A program made the translations under genes and the position numbers. The notes below the pieces were generated by a model. The model saw only the letters and a program-made list of their open reading frames with translations. It was not told where the DNA came from and did not search any database. Of a stretch of 64,000 bases of DNA, positions 1-9,262 are shown piece after piece. How positions within the stretch are numbered: the first letter of the stretch is position 1; each line of letters begins with the position of its first letter. The DNA lies in the NCBI GenBank assembly GCA_002841395.1, contig PGZM01000009.1, positions 1 through 64,000 on the forward strand, in the 5' to 3' direction. Source of the DNA: Firmicutes bacterium HGW-Firmicutes-9 (GTDB lineage Bacteria > Bacillota > Clostridia > Christensenellales > CAG-138).

Positions 1-782
1 AACCCGGCGTGCTGACGGGCAAAGGCCTGAGCTTCGGCGGCAGCCTGATTCGTCCCGAAGCGACCGGCTTCGGCGCGGTGTACTATATGAACGAAGTCTT
101 CAAGCACGAAGGCGACAAGATGGAAGGCAAGACCTTCGCACTCTCCGGCTTCGGTAACGTGACCTGGGGCGTGGCAAGGAAGCTCGAAGAGCTGGGAGCC
201 GGCGCGATCACGCTGTCCGGTCCGGACGGCTACGTCTACGATCCCAAGGGCGTGACGGGCAAGAAGATTGATTACCTCGTCGAAATGCGCAACAGCGGCA
301 GAGACAAGGTGAAAGATTACGCAGACCGTTACGGCTGCGCATTCTACCCGGGCGAGAAACCCTGGGGCGTGCAGGCGGATGTGTATATGCCGTGCGCCAC
401 GCAGAACGACGTAAACATCAACAGCGCGAAGAAGATCGCAGCCAGCGGCTCGAAGTACTACATTGAAGTCGCGAACATGCCGACGACGAACGACGCGCTC
501 GGCTTTCTGATGGATCAGAAACACATGATCGTAGCGCCCAGCAAGGCGGTCAACGCAGGCGGCGTCGCGACCAGCGCGCTCGAGATGAGCCAGAACAGCC
601 AGCGGCTAAGCTGGAGCGAGCAGGAAGTCGACGAAAAGCTCCACACCATCATGAAGAACATCCACGACAACTCGGCAAAAGCCGCGGAAGCGAACGGACT
701 TGGCTACAACCTCGTCGCGGGCGCAAACATCGCGGGGTTTGCCAAAGTGGCCGATGCCATGATCGCGCAGGGGATTATCTAA
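1..782 (+). CDS. gdhA: NADP-type glutamate dehydrogenase, 3' part
   Basis: Glutamate dehydrogenase interconverts 2-oxoglutarate plus ammonium and glutamate in the cytoplasm. The frame is already open at the window edge (codons in phase from base 3), so the N-terminal substrate domain is outside and about 260 C-terminal residues are visible. The segment starts in the conserved stretch GKGLSFGGSLIRPEATG, typical of the hexameric bacterial enzyme, followed by the Rossmann fold with SGFGNVTWG and the late motif SKAVNAGGVATSALEM. It ends normally at a TAA and is followed by a strong hairpin terminator, so it is the last gene of its transcript. NADP rather than NAD preference is inferred from the family, not proven here. 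Confidence 0.93.
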   Translation, partial: PGVLTGKGLSFGGSLIRPEATGFGAVYYMNEVFKHEGDKMEGKTFALSGFGNVTWGVARKLEELGAGAITLSGPDGYVYDPKGVTGKKIDYLVEMRNSGRDKVKDYADRYGCAFYPGEKPWGVQADVYMPCATQNDVNINSAKKIAASGSKYYIEVANMPTTNDALGFLMDQKHMIVAPSKAVNAGGVATSALEMSQNSQRLSWSEQEVDEKLHTIMKNIHDNSAKAAEANGLGYNLVAGANIAGFAKVADAMIAQGII

Positions 783-801
783 ATCTAAACGAATAAGCAT
801 A

Positions 802-840
802 AAACAAACCCGCGTTCAACAGACGCGGGTTTGTTTTTAT
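802..840. terminator. Bidirectional intrinsic terminator
   Basis: A 14-bp perfect stem (802-815 pairing with 823-836) around a 7-nt loop runs into a T-rich tail on the plus strand. The minus strand also ends in a short T run, so it can serve both gdhA and the convergent ptsI. Confidence 0.9.
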
Positions 841-879
841 TGTTTCTTGAACTTATGAGAAAAGAGATGAATCTCAGAT

Positions 880-2592
880 TTACTTCATAAACGGTTTACT
901 CAGCAGCGCTTTCACATCCGCTTCGGTATCCTGCGCGCAGACCAGTTCTGCCAGCTTGCGGCACTGTTCCAGCGTTGCGTGACTTAACGCACGTTTGACG
1001 GGGGCGACGGCGCTCGCGTTCATGCTGAATTTGCGTAACCCAAGCCCCGCGAGTGCAGGAGCTGCAAGCGGATTTCCCGCGAGCTCGCCGCAGACGGAGA
1101 CGGGTTTTCCGGCGGCGGTGAACGCTTCGAAGATCATCTTCAGCGTGCGGAACATCGCGGGCGAAAGGCTCTGGTAATATACCTCCGTCTGCGGGTTCAT
1201 GCGATCCGCCGCATGCAGATATTGGCACAGATCGTTGGTGCCGACGCTGGCGAAGTCGCATTCCTGCGCGGCGCGGTCGGCGATCATTGCGATCGACGGA
1301 ATCTCGATCATGATGCCAACGCGCACCTTCGGGTCAAACGGAATGCCGCGTTCTTCCAGTTGCAGCTGCGCTTCACGCACGGCCGCTTTCGCCGCGCGGA
1401 TGTCGTCGAGTGTGCCAACCATCGGAAACATCAGCCAGAGGTTGCCGTAAACAGAGGCGCGGAGCGCGGCACGCAGCTGCGTGTAAAATAGCTCCTTGTG
1501 CGTCAGGCAAAGTCGCAGTGCGCGGTTGCCTAAAAACGGATTTTCCTCGTGCGGCATCGGAAGTCCCGGCAGGGTCTTGTCCCCGCCGATATCGAGTGTG
1601 CGCAGCGTCACGGGCTTGCCTGCGGCGTCCACCAGCACGCGGCGATACGCGTCAAATTGCTCCTCTTCGTTTGGCAGCGTTTCGGTCTGCATATAGAGAA
1701 ACTCGGTGCGGAAGAGCCCAACAAAATCGCAGTTGCGAAGCGCGCCGGTGTCGTCTGTCGAGCCGATGTTGAGGCCGATTTCGATGCGCGTGCCGTCGGC
1801 GAGTCGTCCTTCAGCGGCGAGATAGCGCGCGGCGTCCTGCTTGTCCGCAGCAAACGCCTCTTTCTTTTCGTGCAGGAGTTCTAGCGAGGATTCGTCCGGC
1901 TCCAGAAATACTTCACCCGTCATCGCGTCCACGGCGGCAAAGCTGCCGTCCGGCAGCGCGTTTGTCGCGTCCGGCACGCCCAGTACGGCGGGGATGCCGT
2001 AGCTGCGTGCGAGAATCGCGGAATGCGACGTCGTGCCGCCGACCTCGGTGATGATCGCGAGCACGTTCTTTTTATCCAGCGTCGCGGTGTCGCTCGGCAG
2101 AAGGTCGTGCGCGACGACAATTGCAGGCGCGCCAAGTCGTGAGAGGTTTTTTTCGGTTTCACCGTGCAGGATGCGCACCACACGGTTTCGCACATCGCGA
2201 ATGTCCGCGGCTCTGGCCGCAATCAACGCGTCGCCCGCTTTGGCGAGCAGCGTCGCAAACGCCGTATATACGCTGTCCACTGCGAAATCTGCGCTCTTGC
2301 TCTCGTCGAGAATTGCCATGCGAATCTCGTCCGCAATCTCTTCGTCGTCGAGAATTTCGCGGTGCGCGGAGAAGATTTTCGCCTTGTCCGCGTCGGTCTC
2401 CGCAAAGGAGTTTATGATTGCAACAAGCTCCGCGTCCGCCGCACGTACGGCAGATTGATACTCCTCAAACGCCTGCTGCTCGCGTCCTTCGGCTACGTAG
2501 GACTCAAACACATCGCAGCTGAACGCTTGATAGAGATAGATGCTGCCCTCCGCAATACCGGGGGAGACGGGGGTTCCACGGAAGATCTTCAT
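880..2592 (-). CDS. ptsI: Phosphoenolpyruvate-protein phosphotransferase (Enzyme I)
   Basis: Enzyme I takes the phosphoryl group from phosphoenolpyruvate and passes it to HPr, starting the PTS relay. The protein has 570 residues, the normal length. The HPr-binding and phospho-His domain holds the active-site motif GGTTSHSAILAR with His190, and the C-terminal PEP-binding barrel holds RTEFLYM and the late CGELAG motif with the catalytic cysteine. The start lies 4 bases after the ptsH stop, so the two are co-translated. Unusually, both general PTS genes sit at the end of a hexitol-specific operon rather than in a separate ptsHI operon; another general copy may exist elsewhere. Confidence 0.96.
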   Translation of the reverse strand: MKIFRGTPVSPGIAEGSIYLYQAFSCDVFESYVAEGREQQAFEEYQSAVRAADAELVAIINSFAETDADKAKIFSAHREILDDEEIADEIRMAILDESKSADFAVDSVYTAFATLLAKAGDALIAARAADIRDVRNRVVRILHGETEKNLSRLGAPAIVVAHDLLPSDTATLDKKNVLAIITEVGGTTSHSAILARSYGIPAVLGVPDATNALPDGSFAAVDAMTGEVFLEPDESSLELLHEKKEAFAADKQDAARYLAAEGRLADGTRIEIGLNIGSTDDTGALRNCDFVGLFRTEFLYMQTETLPNEEEQFDAYRRVLVDAAGKPVTLRTLDIGGDKTLPGLPMPHEENPFLGNRALRLCLTHKELFYTQLRAALRASVYGNLWLMFPMVGTLDDIRAAKAAVREAQLQLEERGIPFDPKVRVGIMIEIPSIAMIADRAAQECDFASVGTNDLCQYLHAADRMNPQTEVYYQSLSPAMFRTLKMIFEAFTAAGKPVSVCGELAGNPLAAPALAGLGLRKFSMNASAVAPVKRALSHATLEQCRKLAELVCAQDTEADVKALLSKPFMK

Positions 2593-2596
2593 CCGT

Positions 2597-2875
2597 TTAG
2601 TCCTCGCCGATACCGGATTCGACCAGCGCGATCAGCTTCTCGACGGCTTCCTGCTCGTCAGCACCTTCTGCGCAAATCTCCAGCTGCGTGCCGGTGGGAA
2701 TGCCCTCCGCAAGCACGCGCACAATGGACTTTGCGTTAATGGGCAAAGCTTCCGGCTTGTCGAGATTGCGGAGGCTCACACGGGATTCAAAGAGCTTGGC
2801 CTGAGCGACAAATTCCGAGGCAGGGCGTGCGTGCAGGCCGGAGGCGTTTTTCAGCGTGGTCGTCTTAGCGAACAT
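2597..2875 (-). CDS. ptsH: Phosphocarrier protein HPr
   Basis: HPr is the small phosphocarrier between Enzyme I and the sugar-specific EIIA. The 92-residue product has the active-site motif GLHARPAS with His15. It also keeps the regulatory serine in NAKSIVRV (Ser50 here, equivalent to Ser46 of the family), so it should be an HPr-kinase substrate for CcpA-type catabolite control. A few extra residues before this serine make it slightly longer than usual (about 88). It lies 15 bases after the upstream dehydrogenase gene, behind a good GGAGCAAC-type ribosome site. Confidence 0.95.
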   Translation of the reverse strand: MFAKTTTLKNASGLHARPASEFVAQAKLFESRVSLRNLDKPEALPINAKSIVRVLAEGIPTGTQLEICAEGADEQEAVEKLIALVESGIGED

Positions 2876-2890
2876 GTGGTTGCTCCTTCC

Positions 2891-4147
2891 TTAATTCCAG
2901 TGGCTCAGCAGATATTCTTCCGCTTCCGCGCACCAGAGCCCGCGATTGGCGGAGATGAGTTCGTGAAGCTTACGATAGCGCGGGTCGCTTTCGCCCAACT
3001 TGGCGAAATCGGTCAGCGCGGTCATGGGCATGGAGATGTGGTTGTAGACGAGCTTCTTGCCGCCCGGGATGTGCGGCAGATTCAGGATCGTCTCCGCGGC
3101 GGAATCGAGGCCACCGACATGCGTGATCATCACCGCGGGTTCGATGCGGCAGGCCTCCGTGAGCCGGAGGGACTCGATCAGATCGTCGGTATTGCCGCCG
3201 GTGGTGCCCATCAGATGCGTGGAGTTGTAGTGCACGTCGTAAAGGTTGACGCGCGCACCGAAGCTCGTGTCCGTGGGACCCGCGAAGAAGTTCAGGCAGC
3301 CGTCGCGTCCGAGAATCTGGTTGCCAAGCTCGAAAGCAGCCGCAACAGGTGCGAAGACGAACACGTCGTCAAAGCCCTTGCCGCCCGCGAGCGCGCGCAG
3401 CTCCGCGACCGGATCCGCCATTTTGGACGTATCCACAAACGCGACCGCGATGCCGCTTTTTGCGGCCTTGTCGCGGAAAATCTCTTCTCCGCGCGATAAT
3501 CTCGCCCCATCGATGTCCGTCACCACCACGCGACCGGGTCTGCGGTCGCAGCTGATGGCGTAGTCCAGCGCGCCGAGACCCATCGGGCCAGCGCCCGCGA
3601 CGATGGCGAGCGAGCCGCCCTCCGCGATGCCCATCAAGTGCTGATAGTCGCCCATGCGCGTGTGATAGGCCGCGTGGAACGCGCCGATGCAGCAGCTCAT
3701 GGGTTCCGCGAGCGACGCCTCAAAATAAGCGCGTCCGTCGTACTCGAGAAAACAGCCGAGCTCCATGACTTCCGGCGGGATGATGCAGTAGGTCGCGTTG
3801 CCTCCAAAGTATTTGTAAGAGTACCCCGGCGACCACATGGAGCCTTTGTAGTTCAGCGCGGGTTGGAGCGTAAATTTCGCGCCTTCGCGGAACTGACCCG
3901 TGTACATTTTTCCGACTTTGACGATGTTGCCCGCCATCTCGTGCCCCATGATGGTCGGGTTGTGCGCCACATCCTGCGGCACGCGCTTGTGCTCCTGCCC
4001 CAGAATCGCGCACTTATAGGTGGACATACAGACGCTGTCGGAGATGACCTCGACGAGGATTTCGTCGTCTTTGATCTCCGGCAGGTCGAATTCTTCAAGT
4101 CGTAAATCCTTTGCGCCATAGAGGCGCACGGCCTTTGTTTTCATCAA
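2891..4147 (-). CDS. Medium-chain alcohol dehydrogenase, sorbose-1-phosphate reductase (SorE)-like
   Basis: This 418-residue protein is a medium-chain dehydrogenase/reductase. The N-terminal catalytic domain has a metal-ligand-like cysteine in DSVCMSTYKC and the GHEMAG motif. The central Rossmann fold has AGAGPMGLGALDYA. The cluster of four structural-zinc cysteines is not evident. The overall pattern resembles L-sorbose-1-phosphate reductases and hexitol-phosphate dehydrogenases. In this operon it most likely oxidises the hexitol phosphate made by the PTS to a ketose phosphate, the step that mtlD does in classical mannitol operons. Exact substrate (mannitol, glucitol, galactitol or sorbose phosphate) cannot be told from sequence. 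Confidence 0.78.
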   Translation of the reverse strand: MMKTKAVRLYGAKDLRLEEFDLPEIKDDEILVEVISDSVCMSTYKCAILGQEHKRVPQDVAHNPTIMGHEMAGNIVKVGKMYTGQFREGAKFTLQPALNYKGSMWSPGYSYKYFGGNATYCIIPPEVMELGCFLEYDGRAYFEASLAEPMSCCIGAFHAAYHTRMGDYQHLMGIAEGGSLAIVAGAGPMGLGALDYAISCDRRPGRVVVTDIDGARLSRGEEIFRDKAAKSGIAVAFVDTSKMADPVAELRALAGGKGFDDVFVFAPVAAAFELGNQILGRDGCLNFFAGPTDTSFGARVNLYDVHYNSTHLMGTTGGNTDDLIESLRLTEACRIEPAVMITHVGGLDSAAETILNLPHIPGGKKLVYNHISMPMTALTDFAKLGESDPRYRKLHELISANRGLWCAEAEEYLLSHWN

Positions 4148-4157
4148 TCTAATCTCC

Positions 4158-5090
4158 TTATTGAAATGCTGTGACGATGACCTGGTCGCGATACCGCTGG
4201 ATCATCTCCATGCTCGGCGGGCTGCTGCCGGGGCAGGTGACCTTTGCCGTGGCGGTGGCAACGGCGAGCTTTAGTGTCTCCTCGCGTGTAAAATTCTGTT
4301 GGGCGGCGTAGAGCAGCGCTGCGGTGAGCGCGTCTCCTGCGCCGACGGTGCTGACAGCGTTCACGCGAACACCCTCCGCGTAGAGCACACCCTGCTCGTC
4401 CGCGAACAGTGCGCCGCGCTCGCCGAGGGAGATCGCAACGTGCGCGATGCCGCTGCGGACAAGCTGCAGGGCGGCCTGAGAAAGCGTGGTCAGCTCGGTA
4501 TCGGGAAGAGCAAGAAGCTCTTTGAGCTCATTGTCGTTGGGTTTGATCAAAAACGGCTTTGCCGAGAGCACCGCATTGAGCTGTCCGCCATCCTGATCTG
4601 CCGCGACCAGTACGCCGCGCTTTTTGAGCGTTTTCGCCCATCGTGCGGTTGTGTTTTCGGCAAGACCCTTTGGCGCGCTGCCCGCAAAGAGCACGAGATC
4701 GCCCGGCTTAGCGAGCGCGAGAAGCTTTTCTTCCAGCTTGGCGATGTCTTCCGCCGAAACGGGGTCGCCCGGCTCGTTGATGTCGGTATATGTCGTGCGT
4801 ACAGGGTCGTAGATCTTCAGGTTGGTGCGTGTTTCGCCCGCGACGCGGACAAAGTCATGCCGGATGCCGAGCGTGTCGAGCGCGCTCGCGATGGCGCTGC
4901 CCGCGCTGCCGCCGAGAAATCCGGTTGCGATAGATTCGGCGCCGATCGCGTTGAGCACCTTACTGACATTGACGCCCTTGCCGCCGGGGTCTAGGCGTGA
5001 GCCCGTCGCGCGGTTGACCGCGTCCGCCGAAAACTGCGGAACAGTCAGCGAGCGGTCGAGCGCGGGATTGCAGGTGACGGTGATGATCAT
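4158..5090 (-). CDS. pfkB: 1-phosphofructokinase / tagatose-6-phosphate kinase family (PfkB)
   Basis: A PfkB-fold sugar phosphate kinase of 310 residues. The N-terminal TCNPALDRS and the substrate-site motif PGGKGVNVSKVL are typical of 1-phosphofructokinase and LacC. The C-terminal signature is VGAGDALTAALL with the catalytic Asp. The reading frame stays open upstream to 5264, but the ATG at 5090 is preceded by CCGGAGGAAC and aligns with the family start, so I take that. It sits between the EIIA gene and the dehydrogenase gene. It probably phosphorylates the ketose phosphate made by the neighbouring dehydrogenase to a bisphosphate for aldolase cleavage. Confidence 0.87.
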   Translation of the reverse strand: MIITVTCNPALDRSLTVPQFSADAVNRATGSRLDPGGKGVNVSKVLNAIGAESIATGFLGGSAGSAIASALDTLGIRHDFVRVAGETRTNLKIYDPVRTTYTDINEPGDPVSAEDIAKLEEKLLALAKPGDLVLFAGSAPKGLAENTTARWAKTLKKRGVLVAADQDGGQLNAVLSAKPFLIKPNDNELKELLALPDTELTTLSQAALQLVRSGIAHVAISLGERGALFADEQGVLYAEGVRVNAVSTVGAGDALTAALLYAAQQNFTREETLKLAVATATAKVTCPGSSPPSMEMIQRYRDQVIVTAFQ

Positions 5091-5127
5091 CGTGTGTTCC
5101 TCCGGTTGGACGGTCGCGTGCAGACGG

Positions 5128-5598
5128 TCAGTCGTCAAATCCGCCGCTGAGCAGGCTTTCGTAGATAAACGCGGCATCGGTCGAGTGCTTGATGGCCTCA
5201 ATGCGGTCTTCGTCCAGCATGATGGATGCGAGCGCCTGCAGGATCGGCAGGTGTTCTTCTTCAAGCCCTGCTATGCCGACCACGAGATAGGCTTTTTCGT
5301 CACCGAACGGCACGCCGTCGGGGAATTGCAGCACGGCGAGGCCGGTCTTTTTGATGAACTGCTTGGCGGTGCCGACGCCATGCGGAATCGCGACGCCTTC
5401 GCCGATGTAGGTGGTGATGACTTCTTCGCGCGCGAGCATGGCGTCGATATAGGACGCCTCTACGCAGCCGCGGGCAACGAGCTGCTCGCCCGCCATGCGG
5501 ATTGCAGTGTACTTATCCGGTGCGGAAAGTCCCGTTTGGACATCCTCCGGGCGCAGGCAGGAAAAGCAGGCGGGTGCATTGTTGGTTGTGCGGGTCAT
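5128..5598 (-). CDS. mtlF: PTS hexitol-specific EIIA component
   Basis: EIIA takes phosphate from HPr and hands it to the EIIB domain of the transporter. The 156-residue protein has the mannitol/fructose-class EIIA motif GVAIPHGVGTAK with the phospho-acceptor His, and the TYIGEG stretch just before it. A separate EIIA is needed because the EII permease gene in this operon encodes only IIC and IIB domains. An upstream extension with two cysteines (ACFSCLRPED) is longer than in many MtlF proteins. Placed between the activator gene and the kinase gene. Confidence 0.88.
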   Translation of the reverse strand: MTRTTNNAPACFSCLRPEDVQTGLSAPDKYTAIRMAGEQLVARGCVEASYIDAMLAREEVITTYIGEGVAIPHGVGTAKQFIKKTGLAVLQFPDGVPFGDEKAYLVVGIAGLEEEHLPILQALASIMLDEDRIEAIKHSTDAAFIYESLLSGGFDD

Positions 5599-5651
5599 GT
5601 TGTTCTCCTTATATTCCGGTAATCAAAAACATATGTCAGGCGGCGAAAAAC

Positions 5652-7700
5652 CTACTGCCGCGAGATTTCGTTATAGTAATTGTTCAGCACACGCTCGATG
5701 GCGGCATAACAGCGGCGTTGATCCGCAGTGCGCAGTGTTTCGAGGAACGATTCACTCTCGACGATCTCGCGCGAGAGCGAACCGAGGGTGCCGAGCGTCT
5801 GCTTAGTTGCGCTTTTAGGCGCGAGCATGACGAGGATGGTATCGGGCGCAACTTCCTCGCCGCGATAATGATAACGCAGTGATTGCGGGCGGATGACGCC
5901 GAACCAGACGCGATCCACGCCCTGTGTGCGGCAGTGCAGCAGCATCGTGCGTGCGTCCGCGGTCAGCGTACTGCCGAAGCGTTCCCGTTCGACAAGATCG
6001 TTTCGCACTCTGTCGATCTCCGCTTTTGTGGTGGAGGTGCGCATGGCGACGCTGTCGATCACCTGATCCATGGTGCTGTACGCGGCGTCCGGCTCAACAA
6101 AGAGATTGGAGAGCACTTGCAGGATGGTGTCGATCACGTTTCGCGTGCGCGCAAGCGTGGTCGCGAGATCGGCAAGCGATGCGCGCTCCGGTTGTGCATG
6201 CGGTTCACTCTTGCAGCGCTTGAGTACCTGCCAAACAGCGTCCTTTTCCGCATCGGTCAAAAACGGGGAAACCTGCACACAGGGGATCGTCTTACAGGTC
6301 AGCGGCACGGTGGAGATGATCATCTCCACGTTGTTTTGCGCAAACTGGTCAAAATCGAGGTTGGAGGTGGAGACCACATCCGCCGTCTCGATGTCCGGAA
6401 ACTCTCGGTTGACCCGCAGCGCTAATAACTGCGCCGTCACCATGCCGCTTGGGCAGCAGACCACCGCGCGGCAGCGGCGAGAATAGTAGCTGCGGCTGTC
6501 CTCCAGCGCAACGCCGAGATGCACCGCAAGATATCCGAGCTCCTGATCCGGCACGGGAACGCCGAGCTCTTCCTCAATCGCGGTTCCGCACTCCTTGGCG
6601 AGCTGGTAGAGCTCCTGATAGTGCAACTTCACGTCCTCAAGGATCGGATTGCGAATCTCCATGCCCATCGAGAGCCGCGCAAGCGTGGGAATAAGGTGCT
6701 TCTTTAGCGCATCGGTGAAACCGCCGCCGGGATCGATCATCGCGCCTGTGCGCGCCTCCGCCATGGAGATCATGCGCTCAGCGATGCGCTGCGCGCGCGT
6801 TTCCGCCTCGTCGTCCGAGATGCCGCCGAGACCCTTTGCCGTCTGCATCAACGTCGCAAGATATGCGCGTTCGCCTTCGGGGATACGAACCATAAAGCGT
6901 TCCTCTAGCGCGCGGATGAGCGCATCCGCAAGCCGCCGCGCGACGTTGTCGCTTTCCGGCGTGACGGCGGACTCGTCTACGATGCCCGCGCCCTGACACA
7001 CGCGTAGGAGAATCATGTATAGATGCACCACGATCGCGCCGCGGCTGCGGTCGTTTTGAATCAGACCGTCAAGCAGGCTCACGTGATCCAGCATGGCGTC
7101 GATCTGCGCGATTTTATCCGGGTCAAACAGCCGCCGTACATCCAGCGCGTTCGGCAGCCGTTCGCTGCGATTATCGACGTTCTCGTCCTGCACATTGTAG
7201 TAAAGACGTACCATCGCCTGCCTGCGCTGCCATTCGTCCGCATGCACATAGACGCCGACGCCGGGTCTGCGCACAAGTTCGATGCCGTTGTCGTGCAGCC
7301 ATTTTTCGCAGAGGTTGAGGTCCTGTCCTACGGTGGTTTCGGTGACGCCAAGCTCTCGCGTGAAGGTATAGATCTTTCGCGGTTCGTCGGAGGTCAACAG
7401 CGCAAGAAGCACCGCAAAGACGCGCTCGTTTTGCGAGAACACCGGTCGTAACCGGTTGAGCTCCCGCATGCTGGAAAGAAGGCGCATCCGTGCCTCTTCA
7501 TCTCCGCAGAATCGCACACCATAGCCGGTCTTTTTCTCGATGAGGACTTTATCCCCCGCAAGATATCCGGCGATCGTGTCCAACTCCCGTTGCACCGTGC
7601 GCGTGCTGAGCTTGAACCGGGAAGCGATGGAGGACATGGTGACAAATCCCGTGCCCTGCAGCACATAGGCGAGAATGTCATATTGCCGTGTGGTGAGCAT
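5652..7700 (-). CDS. mtlR: PRD-domain PTS operon activator (MtlR/BglG family)
   Basis: A 682-residue transcriptional activator of the MtlR type. Visible in order: an N-terminal HTH (about 1-60), a second winged HTH (about 95-165), PRD1 with IVVHLYM, PRD2 with LGYLAVHLG, an EIIB-like domain with CCPSGMVTAQLL whose Cys is the likely phosphorylation site, and a C-terminal EIIA-like domain with the His in LLHCRTQGV. Such proteins read PTS phosphorylation to activate their operon when substrate is present and preferred sugars are absent. The frame is open to 7781, but the ATG at 7700 has GGAGGGAAACC in front and gives the family N-terminus. It lies between transporter and EIIA, as in mannitol operons of Bacillota. 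Confidence 0.92.
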   Translation of the reverse strand: MLTTRQYDILAYVLQGTGFVTMSSIASRFKLSTRTVQRELDTIAGYLAGDKVLIEKKTGYGVRFCGDEEARMRLLSSMRELNRLRPVFSQNERVFAVLLALLTSDEPRKIYTFTRELGVTETTVGQDLNLCEKWLHDNGIELVRRPGVGVYVHADEWQRRQAMVRLYYNVQDENVDNRSERLPNALDVRRLFDPDKIAQIDAMLDHVSLLDGLIQNDRSRGAIVVHLYMILLRVCQGAGIVDESAVTPESDNVARRLADALIRALEERFMVRIPEGERAYLATLMQTAKGLGGISDDEAETRAQRIAERMISMAEARTGAMIDPGGGFTDALKKHLIPTLARLSMGMEIRNPILEDVKLHYQELYQLAKECGTAIEEELGVPVPDQELGYLAVHLGVALEDSRSYYSRRCRAVVCCPSGMVTAQLLALRVNREFPDIETADVVSTSNLDFDQFAQNNVEMIISTVPLTCKTIPCVQVSPFLTDAEKDAVWQVLKRCKSEPHAQPERASLADLATTLARTRNVIDTILQVLSNLFVEPDAAYSTMDQVIDSVAMRTSTTKAEIDRVRNDLVERERFGSTLTADARTMLLHCRTQGVDRVWFGVIRPQSLRYHYRGEEVAPDTILVMLAPKSATKQTLGTLGSLSREIVESESFLETLRTADQRRCYAAIERVLNNYYNEISRQ

Positions 7701-7787
7701 ATGGTTTCCCTCCATGATAGAAATAGTGTAGGAGAGAGCGCTTGATGAAAAGCGCTCCCTCCTGCTGCGTCGGAGGTACAATGGACG

Positions 7788-9167
7788 TTATTTCGCCAAT
7801 TCTGCGATGATCGCTTCGTATTCCTTCGCGTTCATGAAGTTGTCGATGGTGAAGATTTTCGCGTTCGGCGCTTTGGCGCGTGCGCGATCCGCCAGATTGC
7901 TCTGCGTAAGCACGTACTGCACATCCGCGGGGATCTCTTCGATCGAGCTGTGCTGCACTTTCACGTCGTAGCCGGCCTTGTTGAGCTGCTTGCGGAGCGT
8001 GGTTGCGCCCATCGCGGAGGAGCCCATGCCTGCGTCGCAAGCGAAGACGATCTTGGCGTCGAGGGCCTTCACGGTGCCTTTGCTTTCCATCTTCATGGAA
8101 GACATCTGCTGCTGGGCAAAGGCCAGATCGTCATCCTGCAGCTGACGGTTGGCGCTGCGCTTGACAAAGATCGCGCCAATCAGGAAGGAGACGACAGTGG
8201 ACGTAAGAACGCTGAGCGCGACCAGAAGCGTATCGCCCTTGGGCGCCATGGCGAGCAATGCAAAGATGCTGCCCGGTGAAGGTGTTGCAACGAGGCCTGC
8301 GCCGGTGATGATGTTCGTCAGCACGCCGACTGCGCCGCCGCCGATGACTGCCAGCAGGAGCGCCGGGTTCATCAGCACGTAGGGGAAGTAGATCTCGTGA
8401 ATACCGCCGAGGAAGTGAATGACTGCGGCTCCGGGAGCAAGACTCTTGGTCTGGCCTTTACCGAACAGCCAGTAAGCAAGGATGATGCCCATGCCCGGGC
8501 CGGGGTTGGTCTCGATGAGGAACATGATGGACTTGCCGGCTTCCGCTGCCTGCTGGATGCCGATCGGACCCATGATGCCGTGGTTGATCGCGTTGTTGAG
8601 GAAGAGCACTTTCGCGGGCTCGACGAAGATCGAGATCAGCGGAAGCAGTTTTGCGTTGTAAATCCAGGTAGCGCCGGTCGTCAAGAACGTCGTAATCGCC
8701 GTAATGAAGGGTCCTACGAGATAGTAACCGACGATTGCGAGCAAGGTGCCGATGATGCCGACCGAGAAGTTGTCCACCAGCATTTCAAAGCCGGCTTTGA
8801 CTTTTCCTTCGATGAGCTTATCGAACATTTTGATGAGCCAGGCCGAGAACGGCGCAAAGATCATGACACCGAGGAACATAGGAATGTCGGAAGCAACGAT
8901 GATGCCGATGCTGGCGATCGTTGCGATGATGGAGCCGCGCTGACCCGCGACGTTTTTACCTGCGGTGTAAGCCACCAGCAGGGGCAGCAGATAGGTCAGC
9001 ATCGGACCGACCATGGACGCGAGCTTTTCATTCGGCAGCCAGCCGGTGCCGATGAACAACGCGGTAATCAGACCCCAAGCGACGAACGCGCCGATATTGG
9101 GCATCACCATTCCGCTTAAGCTGCGGCCTACTCGCTGCACTGTTGCCTTTGTGTTTCCCTTAGACAT
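7788..9167 (-). CDS. mtlA: PTS mannitol-type transporter EIICB
   Basis: Membrane permease that transports and phosphorylates a hexitol. The 459 residues comprise an N-terminal IIC domain with about eight hydrophobic segments and the substrate-site motif GGIHEIYFPYV. A C-terminal IIB domain follows with CDAGMGSSAMGA, where the Cys accepts phosphate. The IIA domain found in enterobacterial MtlA is absent and is supplied by the separate gene at 5128-5598. It is the first gene of the operon, with TAGGGGGTAATTGC before the ATG. Mannitol is the likely substrate by family; other hexitols are possible given the downstream enzymes. Confidence 0.93.
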   Translation of the reverse strand: MSKGNTKATVQRVGRSLSGMVMPNIGAFVAWGLITALFIGTGWLPNEKLASMVGPMLTYLLPLLVAYTAGKNVAGQRGSIIATIASIGIIVASDIPMFLGVMIFAPFSAWLIKMFDKLIEGKVKAGFEMLVDNFSVGIIGTLLAIVGYYLVGPFITAITTFLTTGATWIYNAKLLPLISIFVEPAKVLFLNNAINHGIMGPIGIQQAAEAGKSIMFLIETNPGPGMGIILAYWLFGKGQTKSLAPGAAVIHFLGGIHEIYFPYVLMNPALLLAVIGGGAVGVLTNIITGAGLVATPSPGSIFALLAMAPKGDTLLVALSVLTSTVVSFLIGAIFVKRSANRQLQDDDLAFAQQQMSSMKMESKGTVKALDAKIVFACDAGMGSSAMGATTLRKQLNKAGYDVKVQHSSIEEIPADVQYVLTQSNLADRARAKAPNAKIFTIDNFMNAKEYEAIIAELAK

Positions 9168-9232
9168 GCAATTACCCCCTAATTTGATTTGAAGAAATGG
9201 AGACGTGAAATGGGACTTGTGTCCTTAGGAAA

Positions 9233-9262
9233 AGTATACGTTGGGTACAGCGCGGGATTCAA
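9233..9262 (-). promoter_or_regulatory. Predicted promoter of the PTS operon
   Basis: On the minus strand TTGAAT (9262-9257), an 18-bp spacer and TATACT (9238-9233) precede mtlA by about 65 bases. The spacing and the -10 fit a sigma-A promoter; the imperfect -35 suits activation by MtlR. Confidence 0.6.

Noticed and set aside
4158-5264. Longer start for the PfkB kinase at 5264
   Set aside because: The extra 58 residues overlap the EIIA gene, are Arg/Ser-rich and lack a ribosome site, whereas ATG 5090 has GGAGG and the family N-terminus.
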